From contig DAOVTG010000028.1 of the NCBI GenBank assembly GCA_030633185.1, positions 1 through 15,861 on the forward strand: a stretch of 15,861 nucleotides of DNA, written 5' to 3'. The DNA comes from Deltaproteobacteria bacterium (GTDB lineage Bacteria > Desulfobacterota > Anaeroferrophillalia > Anaeroferrophillales > Tharpellaceae). Shown piece by piece: positions 1 to 7,333 of this stretch. How positions within the stretch are numbered: the first letter of the stretch is position 1; the number at the start of each line of letters is the position of its first letter. The notes below the pieces were generated by a model. That model saw nothing but the letters and a program-made list of their open reading frames with translations. It ran no database searches and had not been told where the DNA came from. The position numbers and the translations under genes were made by a program.

Positions 1-1031
1 CCGCCGGAACCGTCGATAGTCAGCAAGTCAAGTTTGGCTTCGGTCGCAAACTTGATGGCCATGGCCAGGGCTTCCATGCCGTAGGAGCCGGTTTTTAAAG
101 TGATCCGTTTGTAACCCAGGCCGCGCAGATAGTCGACCGAATTCATGAAATCGGCTTTGACTTCGTCAACGCTATTAAGGTTGGTGTAGCCTAAGCGGCT
201 GTGGCGGGCGAAGGAACGGATAGCGCCATGTTTGAAGGCTTCCTGGACTTCCGGCAGAGTTGGATCGGGATCGACGATGTAGCCGCGACCTTTGAGGAAC
301 TGGGCGTATTCGATGCTGGTTACTTGAATCTCGCCGCCAATATCCTTGGCTCCCTGGCCCCATTTAAGTTCGATGATGACTTTTTCGCCGCCGTATTTAT
401 TGACAATGTATTCAGCCACGCCGTTGCGGGTGTCTTCGACGTTCATCTGAACGATAATAGCGCCGTAGCCGTCGTAGTAACGCAAAAAGGTGTCGATGCG
501 GCGGTTGAGTTCCGGAGCATTGACAATCTTGCCATCTTTGAGGACTGATTCTTTATCAACTCCAACAACATTTTCGCCTACAACAATGGGAAAACCGACC
601 AAGGCTGCGCCAACTGCAAAAGATTCCCAGTATTTAGCGGCGATAAAGGTTGAACCAAGGGCGCCGGAAAGCAGCGGAACCCGGCATTTGGTTTTCATTT
701 CCTGACCAAATTCGGTTTCAATATTGACGTTCGGAAAGATACAGTCATCAGGATCATTAGAGAGTCCCTGAGCCAAGCCGTGAGCGCCGTAGTTGTAGCC
801 CTGGATCCGCAGGGAGTTGTAGTTTACCCCGACGTGGGTGGTGTTGGCGCTGCCAGCGGTAATCGTGCCGAAGTCCCTCGGATAGAGCAGTTTGCGGCCT
901 CTGATGCTTGAAAGCCAGGTTTCACATTTTCCTTTACAGTCAGCTCGACAGAGTGTGCAAAGACCTGACTCGCAGGGGTTGCCCCGGTTAGTGGTTCCCA
1001 GAGCGTCATTTGATTTAGGCCATTGGATCAT
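1..1031 (-). CDS. FMN-binding glutamate synthase-like protein (GltB central/FMN domain family), 3' end outside window
   Basis: My translation of the minus strand from the ATG at 1031-1029 is open to base 1 (343 codons), so the C-terminus lies beyond the left edge. The protein resembles the stand-alone FMN-binding glutamate synthase family (PF01645 type). Supporting motifs are KWGQGAKDIGGEI near residue 225, a following 'GYIVDPDP' stretch where GltB has the segment before its conserved lysine-rich strand, and LLTIDGSGG at the very end, the start of the FMN-phosphate glycine loop. The N-terminus carries a cysteine cluster, C20-x4-C25-x2-C28-x3-C32-x3-C36, able to hold an Fe-S centre. There is no glutaminase domain ahead of it, so it would use ammonia or ammonia from a partner subunit; the exact reaction is not proven. 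An AAGGAG ribosome site lies about 8 bases before the ATG. It is divergent from the nrpR-like gene, and an inverted repeat lies 37 bases upstream of the start. Confidence 0.85.
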   Translation of the reverse strand, partial: MIQWPKSNDALGTTNRGNPCESGLCTLCRADCKGKCETWLSSIRGRKLLYPRDFGTITAGSANTTHVGVNYNSLRIQGYNYGAHGLAQGLSNDPDDCIFPNVNIETEFGQEMKTKCRVPLLSGALGSTFIAAKYWESFAVGAALVGFPIVVGENVVGVDKESVLKDGKIVNAPELNRRIDTFLRYYDGYGAIIVQMNVEDTRNGVAEYIVNKYGGEKVIIELKWGQGAKDIGGEIQVTSIEYAQFLKGRGYIVDPDPTLPEVQEAFKHGAIRSFARHSRLGYTNLNSVDEVKADFMNSVDYLRGLGYKRITLKTGSYGMEALAMAIKFATEAKLDLLTIDGSG

Positions 1032-1067
1032 AGTGGACTCCTTCTTCTTAGAGATAGTGATGGTTAG

Positions 1068-1083
1068 CGGCAAACGGTTGCCG
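1068..1083. promoter_or_regulatory. Inverted repeat, candidate NrpR operator 1
   Basis: CGGCAA-ACGG-TTGCCG: perfect 6-bp arms with a 4-base spacer, 37 bases upstream of the glutamate synthase-like start codon and just outside its ribosome site. The half-sites equal the core of the second inverted repeat at 1183-1208. That the neighbouring NrpR-like protein binds here is an inference from position and symmetry. Confidence 0.5.
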
Positions 1084-1182
1084 TATAAGAGACGATTCAG
1101 GGCCTCTATCATTATCTATTATTCCCTGTCAATAGATAATATAATTTTTTTCAACTATTTAATAAAAATGTTTTATTTTTAG

Positions 1183-1208
1183 ATTAATCGGCAAAATTGC
1201 CGATTAAT
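1183..1208. promoter_or_regulatory. Long inverted repeat, candidate NrpR operator 2
   Basis: Perfect 12-bp arms (ATTAATCGGCAA and its complement) around a 2-base AA spacer. The inner part reads CGGC-N6-GCCG, the same 4-N6-4 geometry as the GGAA-N6-TTCC operators known for methanogen NrpR. No T-run follows it, so a terminator is unlikely. It lies 10 bases before a TATAAT box pointing towards nrpR, a position suited to autoregulation. Confidence 0.5.
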
Positions 1209-1279
1209 TTTGGCTTGTATAATATGAACATAAGGTATAGCAGGTCTTGACTCTTGACTTTTAAGGTAGTTTCGACATA

Positions 1280-1334
1280 CTGTTGTCAGGTGTTTTTTCA
1301 AGTCTCCGTAGGCGGGGTCAGTGCTTGACAACAG
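1280..1334. repeat. 9-bp inverted repeat enclosing a GGGGTCA motif
   Basis: CTGTTGTCA (1280-1288) is exactly complementary to TGACAACAG (1326-1334), with 37 bases between. The interior holds GGGGTCA (1314-1320), a motif also found in the three larger intergenic repeat elements of this window. Confidence 0.35.
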
Positions 1335-1346
1335 CGCAGTAGATCG

Positions 1347-1389
1347 GACTTTTTACGACGCCATCCCGTGACTTTTTACGAGGGCATCA
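1347..1389. repeat. Dispersed repeat copy 1 with imperfect tandem GACTTTTTACGA units
   Basis: Two units start with GACTTTTTACGA at 1347 and 1370, a 23-base period; they end in CGCCATC and GGGCATC. The 30 bases 1360-1389 recur exactly at 7879-7908. No ORF of note covers it. It appears to be a genome-dispersed intergenic repeat. Confidence 0.7.
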
Positions 1390-1397
1390 TTATTTGC

Positions 1398-1464
1398 TGG
1401 GGTCGAAAAAATTCAAATAGCCATTGTCAAGCTTTGACCCCATTAAAAAAGAGGGCGAAGCAAA
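1398..1464. repeat. Intergenic GGGGTC...GACCCC element, copy A
   Basis: TGGGGTC (1398-1404) pairs with GACCCCA (1436-1442). Inside are TTGTCAAG and CTTTGACCCC, and the element ends in GGGCGAAGCAAA (1453-1464). The same ordered set of words occurs at 2601-2752 and 7786-7860, so this is one member of a dispersed family. Confidence 0.6.
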
Positions 1465-1507
1465 CTAACAAATAGTCAATTTTGTAACTTAACGAGGCAG
1501 AGAATAG

Positions 1508-2503
1508 ATGAATCGCAAAGAGCAGGCTATTTTACGGATTCTCAAAGAGACCGACAAACCGTTGAGTGGGCGAAAGATTACGACTGAACTTCTGCATATC
1601 GGCCATGAGATTAGTGAGCGGACCGTGCGTCTCTATCTTCACAAGATGGACGAAACCGGTCTGACTAAAAATTTCGGCAAGCGCGGGCGCCAGATCAGCG
1701 AGCGGGGTATGGAAGAGTTGGAGGCCACCGGGATAATTGAAAAAGTCGGTTTTCTCTCAGCTAAAATCCACCAGATGACCTATCGCATGAGTTTTGATCT
1801 GGAGAGTGAAGCGGGTACGGTTGTGGCTAATGTTTCACTGGTCAAACCTGAGGTTCTGCGGGTTTGCGCTACCGAGATCGAAAGAGTTTTTGCCGAAGGA
1901 TTTGCCATGGGGGAGTTGTTATCTCTGCTCTATCCCGGCGAGCTTGTTGGACGGGCTGTTATTCCCCCCGGTTATGTCGGTTTTGCAACCGTCTGTTCGA
2001 TTACTTTGAATGGAGTGCTGTTGCAATATGGAATTCCTACAAATTCTCGTTTCGGCGGCCTTCTGGAGTTGCAGGGTAAAGAGGCGGTTCGTTTTGTCGA
2101 GATTATCAATTACGATGGTACCAGCCTTGACCCCTTAGAGGCGTTTATCCGGAGCGGCATGACCGATTACAGAGGGGCTATCGCTACCGGAGATGGTAAA
2201 ATCGGGGCCAGTTTTCGTGAATTTCCGGCTGACAGTCGGGAACTGGTCGAAAGCCTGGCCAAAAGGCTTGACAATATCGGCCTGGGCGGGTTCATGGCTC
2301 TGGGCTGGCCGGGGCAGTCGCTGCTTGATATTCCGGTTAATGAAGGAAATTTCGGGGCCGTGGTTATCGGGGGTTTGAATCCTGCGGCAATTTTGGAGGA
2401 GAATGGTTATCGTACTACCTCAAGGGCCCTGGCCGGGTTGCTCGATTGGGAACGATTTTTTAATTATCGAGAGATGACAAAACGGCTTAAACGAGGTAGC
2501 TGA
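1508..2503 (+). CDS. nrpR: NrpR-like transcriptional regulator (winged helix + one NrpR/DUF128 domain)
   Basis: 331 residues. Residues 1-75 form a winged helix-turn-helix (recognition region around ISERTVRLYLHKMDE). The remainder is one NrpR regulatory domain (DUF128, PF01995), with hallmark stretches VGFATVCSITLNGVLLQYGIP near 157-177, SRFGGLLE after it, and GGLNPAAILEENG near 288-300. In methanogenic archaea NrpR represses nitrogen-assimilation genes and is released from DNA by 2-oxoglutarate; many archaeal forms carry two such domains, this one has one. The divergent neighbour is a glutamate synthase-like gene, and palindromic candidate operators lie between them, so a nitrogen role is likely here. 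A GAGG ribosome motif (1494-1497) lies 10 bases before the ATG. Family assignment is firm; ligand and targets are inferred. Confidence 0.88.
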   Translation: MNRKEQAILRILKETDKPLSGRKITTELLHIGHEISERTVRLYLHKMDETGLTKNFGKRGRQISERGMEELEATGIIEKVGFLSAKIHQMTYRMSFDLESEAGTVVANVSLVKPEVLRVCATEIERVFAEGFAMGELLSLLYPGELVGRAVIPPGYVGFATVCSITLNGVLLQYGIPTNSRFGGLLELQGKEAVRFVEIINYDGTSLDPLEAFIRSGMTDYRGAIATGDGKIGASFREFPADSRELVESLAKRLDNIGLGGFMALGWPGQSLLDIPVNEGNFGAVVIGGLNPAAILEENGYRTTSRALAGLLDWERFFNYREMTKRLKRGS

Positions 2504-2529
2504 AAAAAGAGGCTTAGGGGCAATCTAAC

Positions 2530-2558
2530 TTGACAATCGTTATTTTATCAGCTTTAAT
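2530..2558 (+). promoter_or_regulatory. Sigma-70 promoter, probably for uspA
   Basis: TTGACA (2530-2535), exactly 17 bases, then TTTAAT (2553-2558; five of six matches to TATAAT). Transcription would start near 2565, about 225 bases before uspA, so the leader would include the whole intergenic repeat copy B. Confidence 0.6.
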
Positions 2559-2600
2559 GAAAACTGAAGGGCGCTATTTAAGATATCGTCCTGTCTCGGC

Positions 2601-2752
2601 TGGGGTCATTTCTTGACGAAGGCGTATTGAAATATTCACTTTTTATCAACAACAACCCAACAGCATTTGTCAAGATGTGGCCCCATTTATGAGGGCGCAC
2701 CCCAAGAGTACTTCCTCGCTGCGCTCACAGCGAAGCAAAGTTCGCTGCTGTC
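2601..2752. repeat. Intergenic GGGGTCA...GGCCCC element, copy B
   Basis: Starts TGGGGTCA (2601-2608), continues with TTGTCAAG (2668-2675), GGCCCCATTTATGAGGGCG (2680-2697), and ends GCGAAGCAAAGTTCGCTGCT. The order of words matches copies A and C. Relative to them it carries an extra GC-rich hairpin-like stretch (about 2698-2730). It lies in the leader between the promoter at 2530 and uspA. Confidence 0.6.
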
Positions 2753-2791
2753 CACTGTAACTTAACTTTTGTATTTTAAGGGGAGGATATG

Positions 2792-3250
2792 ATGCTGATT
2801 AAAAAAGTTCTTTTTTTGACCGATGGTTCGCAAAATAGTCGTAGTGCCCTACGTTATGCTGTTGAGATCTGCCGTAACTTTGAGGCCTCTCTGCATCTTC
2901 TGTCGGTGATCGAAGATATGCCGCCCTATCTCAATCTTGAGGTTGGCAGTGAGTTTATCTCCCAAATTCAGGAGACGGTCAGGAGTGAAGTGGTTAAATG
3001 TTCAGATTACTGTGAGACCTCCGGGATTGTTTGTAGTGGAGAGATTCGTCATGGCGTGCCTTACGAAGAGATTATAAAATATGCCAAGGATCTCGATGCC
3101 GACCTGATCGTTATGTCGACCCATGGTCATACCGGGCTCACCCATATTCTTTTAGGCAGTGTTGCCGAGAAAATTGTGCGCTACGCCCCTTGCCCGGTTT
3201 TGACGACGAGGATTGATGATGAGAATTGGGATGTTCCCGCTGACGACTGA
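2792..3250 (+). CDS. uspA: Universal stress protein (UspA family)
   Basis: About 152 residues, a single Usp domain of normal length. It begins with a hydrophobic strand and Asp in VLFLTDGS (the nucleotide-site aspartate near residue 11). Near residue 107 it has DLIVMSTHG followed by nine residues and LLGSVAEKIVRYAPCPVL, the ATP-binding signature of the MJ0577-like class, with the first Gly of the motif replaced by Ser. Such proteins are cytoplasmic, bind ATP and are induced by starvation or stress; the specific role is unknown. Two ATG codons lie side by side (2789, 2792). The GGAGG ribosome site ends at 2786, only 2 bases before the first, so the second is preferred. It is monocistronic: its own promoter precedes it and a hairpin follows directly. 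Confidence 0.92.
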   Translation: MLIKKVLFLTDGSQNSRSALRYAVEICRNFEASLHLLSVIEDMPPYLNLEVGSEFISQIQETVRSEVVKCSDYCETSGIVCSGEIRHGVPYEEIIKYAKDLDADLIVMSTHGHTGLTHILLGSVAEKIVRYAPCPVLTTRIDDENWDVPADD

Positions 3251-3251
3251 T

Positions 3252-3285
3252 GGCTGTCTTGAAAAAGACAATTTTCAAGACAGCC
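3252..3285. terminator. Bidirectional hairpin between convergent uspA and gctB
   Basis: GGCTGTCTTGAAAA (3252-3265), loop AGACAA, then its exact 14-base complement (3272-3285). It begins one base after the uspA stop, and its last base is the last base of the gctB stop codon. The A/T-rich inner end of the stem supplies only a weak U tract in either direction, so efficiency is uncertain, but its placement fits a shared terminator. Confidence 0.7.
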
Positions 3286-4073
3286 TAATCTAAAATCAGG
3301 CGTTGGGGGTCACAGCGTTGGCGCAGGATCTTGAGCTCTGTGGAGGTTGGCGGAGGGAAAACTTCGGCCTGTTCCAGATCAAGGGTGAAACCGGTATTAA
3401 GTTGAACTTCTTCGGGAGTGATGCCAGGGTAACAGGCCGCTAGATACATCTTTTTACTCTCCTCAGCGAAGCGTAAAACTCCCAGGTTGGTGATGACCGT
3501 CTCCGGCCCACCTGATCCGAGGCCGATTTTCTGTCGGCCGTCGGGGCCGTCGATCCAGCCGGGGCTCGTAAAATAGTCGAGTTTTTCAACGAATTTGCGT
3601 TTTTCGTGTTGCATGAAGATGATTGTCCGGTTGACAAAACTGGCGACATCGCAAGCCCCGCCGCTGCCTGAAAAACGAACCTCAGGTTGTCGGTAGTCGC
3701 CGATGGCGGTTGAGTTGAGGTTGCCGTAGATATCGATCTGGGCAGCGCCTAAGATCCCGACCACCCGGCTGCCGGTAAAACGATTTTGCATCGTTGCAAA
3801 GGCTTCAGCGAGGCCGCCGTTGACGGCGGTTGCGTGCATGACACGAGAATCAGCGACCGCCAGCGGCACCTCGTCGAGCCGTGAATCAATGGCTCCGGTT
3901 TCAAAAAAAATCGTGCTTTGCGGGGCGCTGATATTTTTGGCCGCCATCGCCGCCAGCATCGAAATCCCGGTACCGCAAAAGACAATTTCTCCGTTCTTGA
4001 TCTCTCTGGCCGCCGCAATTGTCATCATCTCCCGGCGGCTGTAGCCGGTCTCTATTTCCTCTTTTTTTATCAT
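3285..4073 (-). CDS. gctB: CoA-transferase subunit B (glutaconate CoA-transferase GctB-like)
   Basis: 262 residues, the usual size of the beta subunit of family I CoA-transferases. It has the GTGIS glycine turn near residue 34 and FFETGAID, in which Glu58 aligns with the catalytic glutamate that forms the CoA thioester in Acidaminococcus GctB. Downstream are GILGAAQIDIYGNLNST and GSGGACDVASF, typical of the family. With GctA it would move CoA between acyl-CoA and a free acid in the cytoplasm. The true acyl substrate (glutaconate, or another dicarboxylic or aromatic acid) cannot be read from sequence. Its ATG follows the gctA stop after one base, so the two are translationally coupled. Its stop codon shares one base with the hairpin that also ends uspA. 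Confidence 0.85.
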   Translation of the reverse strand: MIKKEEIETGYSRREMMTIAAAREIKNGEIVFCGTGISMLAAMAAKNISAPQSTIFFETGAIDSRLDEVPLAVADSRVMHATAVNGGLAEAFATMQNRFTGSRVVGILGAAQIDIYGNLNSTAIGDYRQPEVRFSGSGGACDVASFVNRTIIFMQHEKRKFVEKLDYFTSPGWIDGPDGRQKIGLGSGGPETVITNLGVLRFAEESKKMYLAACYPGITPEEVQLNTGFTLDLEQAEVFPPPTSTELKILRQRCDPQRLILD

Positions 4074-4074
4074 T

Positions 4075-5052
4075 CTAATTTCTTTTAAGGCCGGTGGCGT
4101 AACCTGTTTCAGGATCGGCGATCAGGTTTTTTAAGTGTTCATCATCGTTTAATGCGATAAATTCCTGATGATTGGCGCATCCCATGATCTTTTCGACAAG
4201 GTACGTCTGATAGCTCTCTTCATCCTCCGCAGTTTGGCGATAGTTGTTCAAGTAGCGGGGGTCATAATCGTAATGCCGGTAGCAGGCTGTCGGATAGGCT
4301 CCCCAAGTGATCGGAATTACGGCATCAACATGGATAAACGGAATCTGATTGCGATCCGGCTCACGTTTGAGAAACTCTTCCTCCACCAGCTCTTCACAGG
4401 TGATAATCAGGTGGCGGGCAGCTTTGGCCTGCTCAATGTCCGCAAAGGTCAATCCTTGAATTCGGGCATTGCCGCGTCGGTCAGCCTGCTGAACATGGAT
4501 GATCGTAACCTCGGGGTTGATGGCCGGAACCAGAACCAGTTTCGGTGAATCACACCAGTCGCCGAAAGGATTGTCGATGGTTATCAGTTTTTGATCCGGC
4601 AAACCATTGTCATTCTTTCGTAAGGATTTGGCAAAACCCCAATGCCTGATTATGTCGGTACCCAGTCCTGAACGGGTCGGCAAGAAGGGCAGGCCCATAG
4701 CTCCAGCCATGAAACGCAGGGTCATCTGGTAGTTTGAGTAATCTTCAACTAAAATTTCGCCTCTTTCCACGGCCCGACGAAAACGGATACAAGTTGGAGC
4801 GAAACGACCGCTGCCAGCATAGGCAATCTCAAGTCGGGAGACACAACCAGCACCAATCAGCTCATCAACTCCCTGGCCGTTGGAGTGGGCATAGAGATGC
4901 AACCCTCTTTTTTGCTGCCGGATAATCTCATAAACCGCCGCCATCGGGTTGCGGTTAATCGTAAAACCGCCGATACTCAAATGGCAATTATTCTTGACCA
5001 GAGAAGCAATCGCGGCTGTCAGGGTCGTGACTTTGTTTTGTGATGATCTCAT
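4075..5052 (-). CDS. gctA: CoA-transferase subunit A (glutaconate CoA-transferase GctA-like)
   Basis: 325 residues from the ATG at 5052, matching the roughly 320-residue alpha subunit. It opens KVTTLTAAIASLVKNNCHLSIGGFT, like the GctA N-terminus (CoA-binding loop), and has EDYSNYQMTLRFMAGAMGLPFLP, IIHVQQADRRGNARIQG, and CVDAVIP-like VDAVIPITWGAYPTACYRHYDYD near 260-285, all positions conserved in GctA. The reading frame extends upstream to a TTG at 5088, but family alignment favours the ATG at 5052 and the TTG has no well-spaced ribosome site. The subunit pairs with the adjacent gctB. A 126-base gap separates it from the upstream permease gene, without a clear terminator, so it could be read from either its own promoter or the upstream operon. 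Confidence 0.83.
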   Translation of the reverse strand: MRSSQNKVTTLTAAIASLVKNNCHLSIGGFTINRNPMAAVYEIIRQQKRGLHLYAHSNGQGVDELIGAGCVSRLEIAYAGSGRFAPTCIRFRRAVERGEILVEDYSNYQMTLRFMAGAMGLPFLPTRSGLGTDIIRHWGFAKSLRKNDNGLPDQKLITIDNPFGDWCDSPKLVLVPAINPEVTIIHVQQADRRGNARIQGLTFADIEQAKAARHLIITCEELVEEEFLKREPDRNQIPFIHVDAVIPITWGAYPTACYRHYDYDPRYLNNYRQTAEDEESYQTYLVEKIMGCANHQEFIALNDDEHLKNLIADPETGYATGLKRN

Positions 5053-5178
5053 ACCATCTTTTATAACGCCAGCTCTCTTTTTTTGCAACCTGTTCGTTAT
5101 TGTTCAAGGCTGGGTTTGTATCTGAAATCCCAAGAAATGTAGTGCCACTCGAATCTTTCTCAAGTGAATTATTAGGCA

Positions 5179-6237
5179 CTATTTGCCAGCCATCATCAGG
5201 GCGAAAGGGCGGGTAGCCTCTATCTGTTCGAAGGCAATTTTGATGGCTGCGGTCAGGGGAACGGAAAGCAGCATGCCGGGGATGCCCCACATCCAGCCCC
5301 AGAAAAGCAGGGATAAGAGCACTGTTAGTGGGCTTAAGTCCAGTCCTTTACCCATCATTTTCGGTTCAATAAAATTACCGACCACCGTTTGTAGAGCCAC
5401 CAGAACCGCACAGACAGCAAGGGTTTTTGGGATAGAACCGAAATGAAACAGAGTGATAAGCACTGGTGGGATGACCGAAATCATAGAGCCGATATTGGGG
5501 ATAAAATTTAAGATAAAGGTCAGTACTCCCCAGAGTACGGCAAAGGGAACCCCAAACAGGAAAAGGGTTGTGGAAACCAGAACACCGGTGCCGAAACTGA
5601 TCATCGTCTTGAGGCCCAGATAATCCTGGACCGCCTTATTGATACGGTTTAAAGCTTCAAGGATCGAGGCCGAAGAGTCCTTGCCAAAAGCCTTAATAAC
5701 TCGTTTTGGAAATTCGTCTTGTTCGGCGAGCATGAAAATCATGAACAGGATAACCCATACCGTGTTACCCAGAAAGGAGAAAAAAGAGCCACCTAAACGT
5801 TTGACGAAGGAGCCCATTGACTTAAAGTCGGTTCCCTCAAGGCTCGAAAGAAAACCGGCATAACTTTCCCGGACTTGGTCTGGGGTAATCTCAAAGCGGG
5901 ATAGCAGAATCTCGATATAGCTCCAGAATTTTTCTTCGAGAACAGGGAGTTGGCCATGAAATTCTCTTATATTGGCACTTAATAGAGTCCCGAAGAGATA
6001 GACAAAAGCCATCACAAAGAGAACCACCACAACTATCCGCAAAGAGCTTGGAACCCGTAAGCGCCGTAAACGGTCGATGGGAATACCCAGAGCATAACAG
6101 AGGAGTAAAGAGATACTGAAAGGGATAAACAAAAAGGCAAGATTTTTCAGGATAATCACCAGCAGCATCAGGAAAATGATCCAGATGGTGATTTTGAAAA
6201 TATTTTCATCTTGCACTCTTATTTTTTCTTTTGTCAT
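5179..6237 (-). CDS. AI-2E/PerM family membrane permease (DUF20)
   Basis: 352 residues with about seven or eight hydrophobic segments: two closely spaced helices near 15-50, one at 65-90, a soluble loop about 95-150, then several between 150 and 335. The C-terminal half has the family signature LNFIPNIGSMISVIPPVL near 240 and VGNFIEPKMMGKGLDLSP near 285, followed by LFWGWMWGIPGMLLSVPLTA. Members export or exchange small solutes (AI-2, Na+/H+ in some), but substrates differ widely and none is claimed here. It starts 29 bases after the receiver-histidine kinase gene, in the same direction, so it is likely the last gene of the regulator-kinase operon. Confidence 0.88.
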   Translation of the reverse strand: MTKEKIRVQDENIFKITIWIIFLMLLVIILKNLAFLFIPFSISLLLCYALGIPIDRLRRLRVPSSLRIVVVVLFVMAFVYLFGTLLSANIREFHGQLPVLEEKFWSYIEILLSRFEITPDQVRESYAGFLSSLEGTDFKSMGSFVKRLGGSFFSFLGNTVWVILFMIFMLAEQDEFPKRVIKAFGKDSSASILEALNRINKAVQDYLGLKTMISFGTGVLVSTTLFLFGVPFAVLWGVLTFILNFIPNIGSMISVIPPVLITLFHFGSIPKTLAVCAVLVALQTVVGNFIEPKMMGKGLDLSPLTVLLSLLFWGWMWGIPGMLLSVPLTAAIKIAFEQIEATRPFALMMAGK

Positions 6238-6265
6238 GGCGGCTCTCTATGGCGAAGGATAAAGG

Positions 6266-7333
6266 TTAAATGATTTGCTCTTCAAGCGGCAACGTGACGG
6301 TTACGCGGGTGCCTTGATCGGGTTGGCTCTCTACGGAAATGGTGCCTTGATGGTAGTCGATGATTTTGCGGGTCAGGGGTAAGCCCATGCCGGCTCCCGA
6401 CATTTTACTGGTAAAGAAGGGGTCGAAGATACGTTCCAGATCTTCGGCCTTAATGCCGCGCCCGTTATCGGTTATCTCAATCACCAGGTTGGAGGAACCA
6501 TCAAAGGATGTGGAGATGGTTAAGTTCCCGCCGTTATCGATCGCTTCCAGACCATTACAGATAAGTTGTATGAAGGCGATGAGCATATTGTCGTAATTGA
6601 GGGGCAGCGGCGGCAGGCTGTCGTCGTAGTGGCGGTTGATTGTGACCTGGTGTTGTTCTTTAAGGGTAGTGGTTTGCGTAAGAGCTGCGTCGATTAGAGA
6701 GTGAATGTCCAGGTTTTCTTTCCGACCACTGGTCAGGCTTTGTAGAGCAACGCTCTCTTTTACCATGCGCTCTAATCTTTCAGTCTCCTTGAGAATTACT
6801 TTGGCGTACTCCTTTTTCCGGTCATCTTCGGGGAGTTCGTCCAAGATTCGCCGGGCAAAACCACCGATTGAGACGACCGGGTTGCGAATCTCATGTTCAA
6901 CCCCTTTAACCATCAGATTCAGGGCCTTGTGGCGTTCCAGGGTAACTGTTCGGCGGTGTTCACGGGTTAGTTTCAGTCTTGATTTGATACGGGCCAGGAG
7001 CTCCTTTAGGTGAAAGGGCTTGGTGATATAGTCATCGGCACCGATCTCCAGACCTTTGACCTTGTCACTGACCTCCTGTTTGGCGGTCAACATGAGGATC
7101 GGGATATGTTTAGTTGATTCATCTTGTTTGATAATTTCACAGGCCGTAAAACCATCCATTATTGGCATCATGATATCGAGCAGGATCAGATCAGGAGACT
7201 CCCGGCGGGCAAGTTCTACGGCCTCTTCGCCGTTATAGCCCTTGACTGTTCGGTAGCCTGATTTTTGCAAAACCTTGTCGAGCAAGTTGACGTTGTCAAG
7301 ATTATCGTCAACAATCAGGATCGTCTCTTTCAT
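6266..7333 (-). CDS. Receiver-histidine kinase protein (REC-HisKA-HATPase)
   Basis: 355 residues. Residues 1-120 are a receiver domain (acidic pair D9/D10, phosphoacceptor D53 in LLDIMMP, T83, K105 in ITKPF). A dimerisation helix with H-box His147 (GVEHEIRNP) follows, then an ATPase domain with N-box N260, D289NGRG, an F-box FDPFF and GAGMGLPLTRKI near 320. There is no membrane segment or signal-sensing domain, so input probably comes by phosphorylation of the receiver. This order (receiver first, kinase second) is that of cytosolic relay or chemosensory-like kinases. Its ATG overlaps the stop of the upstream response regulator (ATGA, 7330-7333), showing tight coupling. Its phosphorylation target is not evident in the window. 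Confidence 0.9.
   Translation of the reverse strand: MKETILIVDDNLDNVNLLDKVLQKSGYRTVKGYNGEEAVELARRESPDLILLDIMMPIMDGFTACEIIKQDESTKHIPILMLTAKQEVSDKVKGLEIGADDYITKPFHLKELLARIKSRLKLTREHRRTVTLERHKALNLMVKGVEHEIRNPVVSIGGFARRILDELPEDDRKKEYAKVILKETERLERMVKESVALQSLTSGRKENLDIHSLIDAALTQTTTLKEQHQVTINRHYDDSLPPLPLNYDNMLIAFIQLICNGLEAIDNGGNLTISTSFDGSSNLVIEITDNGRGIKAEDLERIFDPFFTSKMSGAGMGLPLTRKIIDYHQGTISVESQPDQGTRVTVTLPLEEQII

Larger units (their letters stand above)
1032..1507. other. Divergent intergenic region between glutamate synthase-like gene and nrpR
   Basis: No credible gene lies in these 476 bases. They contain two CGGCAA/TTGCCG inverted repeats (1068-1083 and 1183-1208), an AT-rich core (about 1130-1182) and a repeat-rich right half (1280-1464). 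On the minus strand a TTGACA box (1132-1127) could serve the glutamate synthase gene, but no good -10 box lies 16-18 bases on. On the plus strand TATAAT (1218-1223) follows the second inverted repeat; its best upstream box is TTGCCG (1197-1202), with a short 15-base spacer and lying inside the repeat. A second plus-strand option is TTGACT (1254-1259) with CATACT (1276-1281). The start points are therefore uncertain. Confidence 0.6.

Noticed and set aside
201..548. Plus-strand open frame of 115 codons opposite the glutamate synthase-like gene
   Set aside because: It is antisense to a frame with clear family motifs, and has no ribosome site or recognisable domain.
5053..5088. TTG start 12 codons upstream for gctA
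   Set aside because: The family N-terminus aligns with the ATG at 5052 and the TTG has no properly spaced ribosome site.
5143..5180. AGTGCC...GGCACT complementarity after the permease gene as a terminator
   Set aside because: The loop is long (about 26 bases), alternative pairings compete, and no T-run follows in the direction of transcription.
4988..5290. Minus-strand open frame spanning the end of the permease and the gctA start
   Set aside because: It overlaps two better-supported genes in another frame and shows no family motif.
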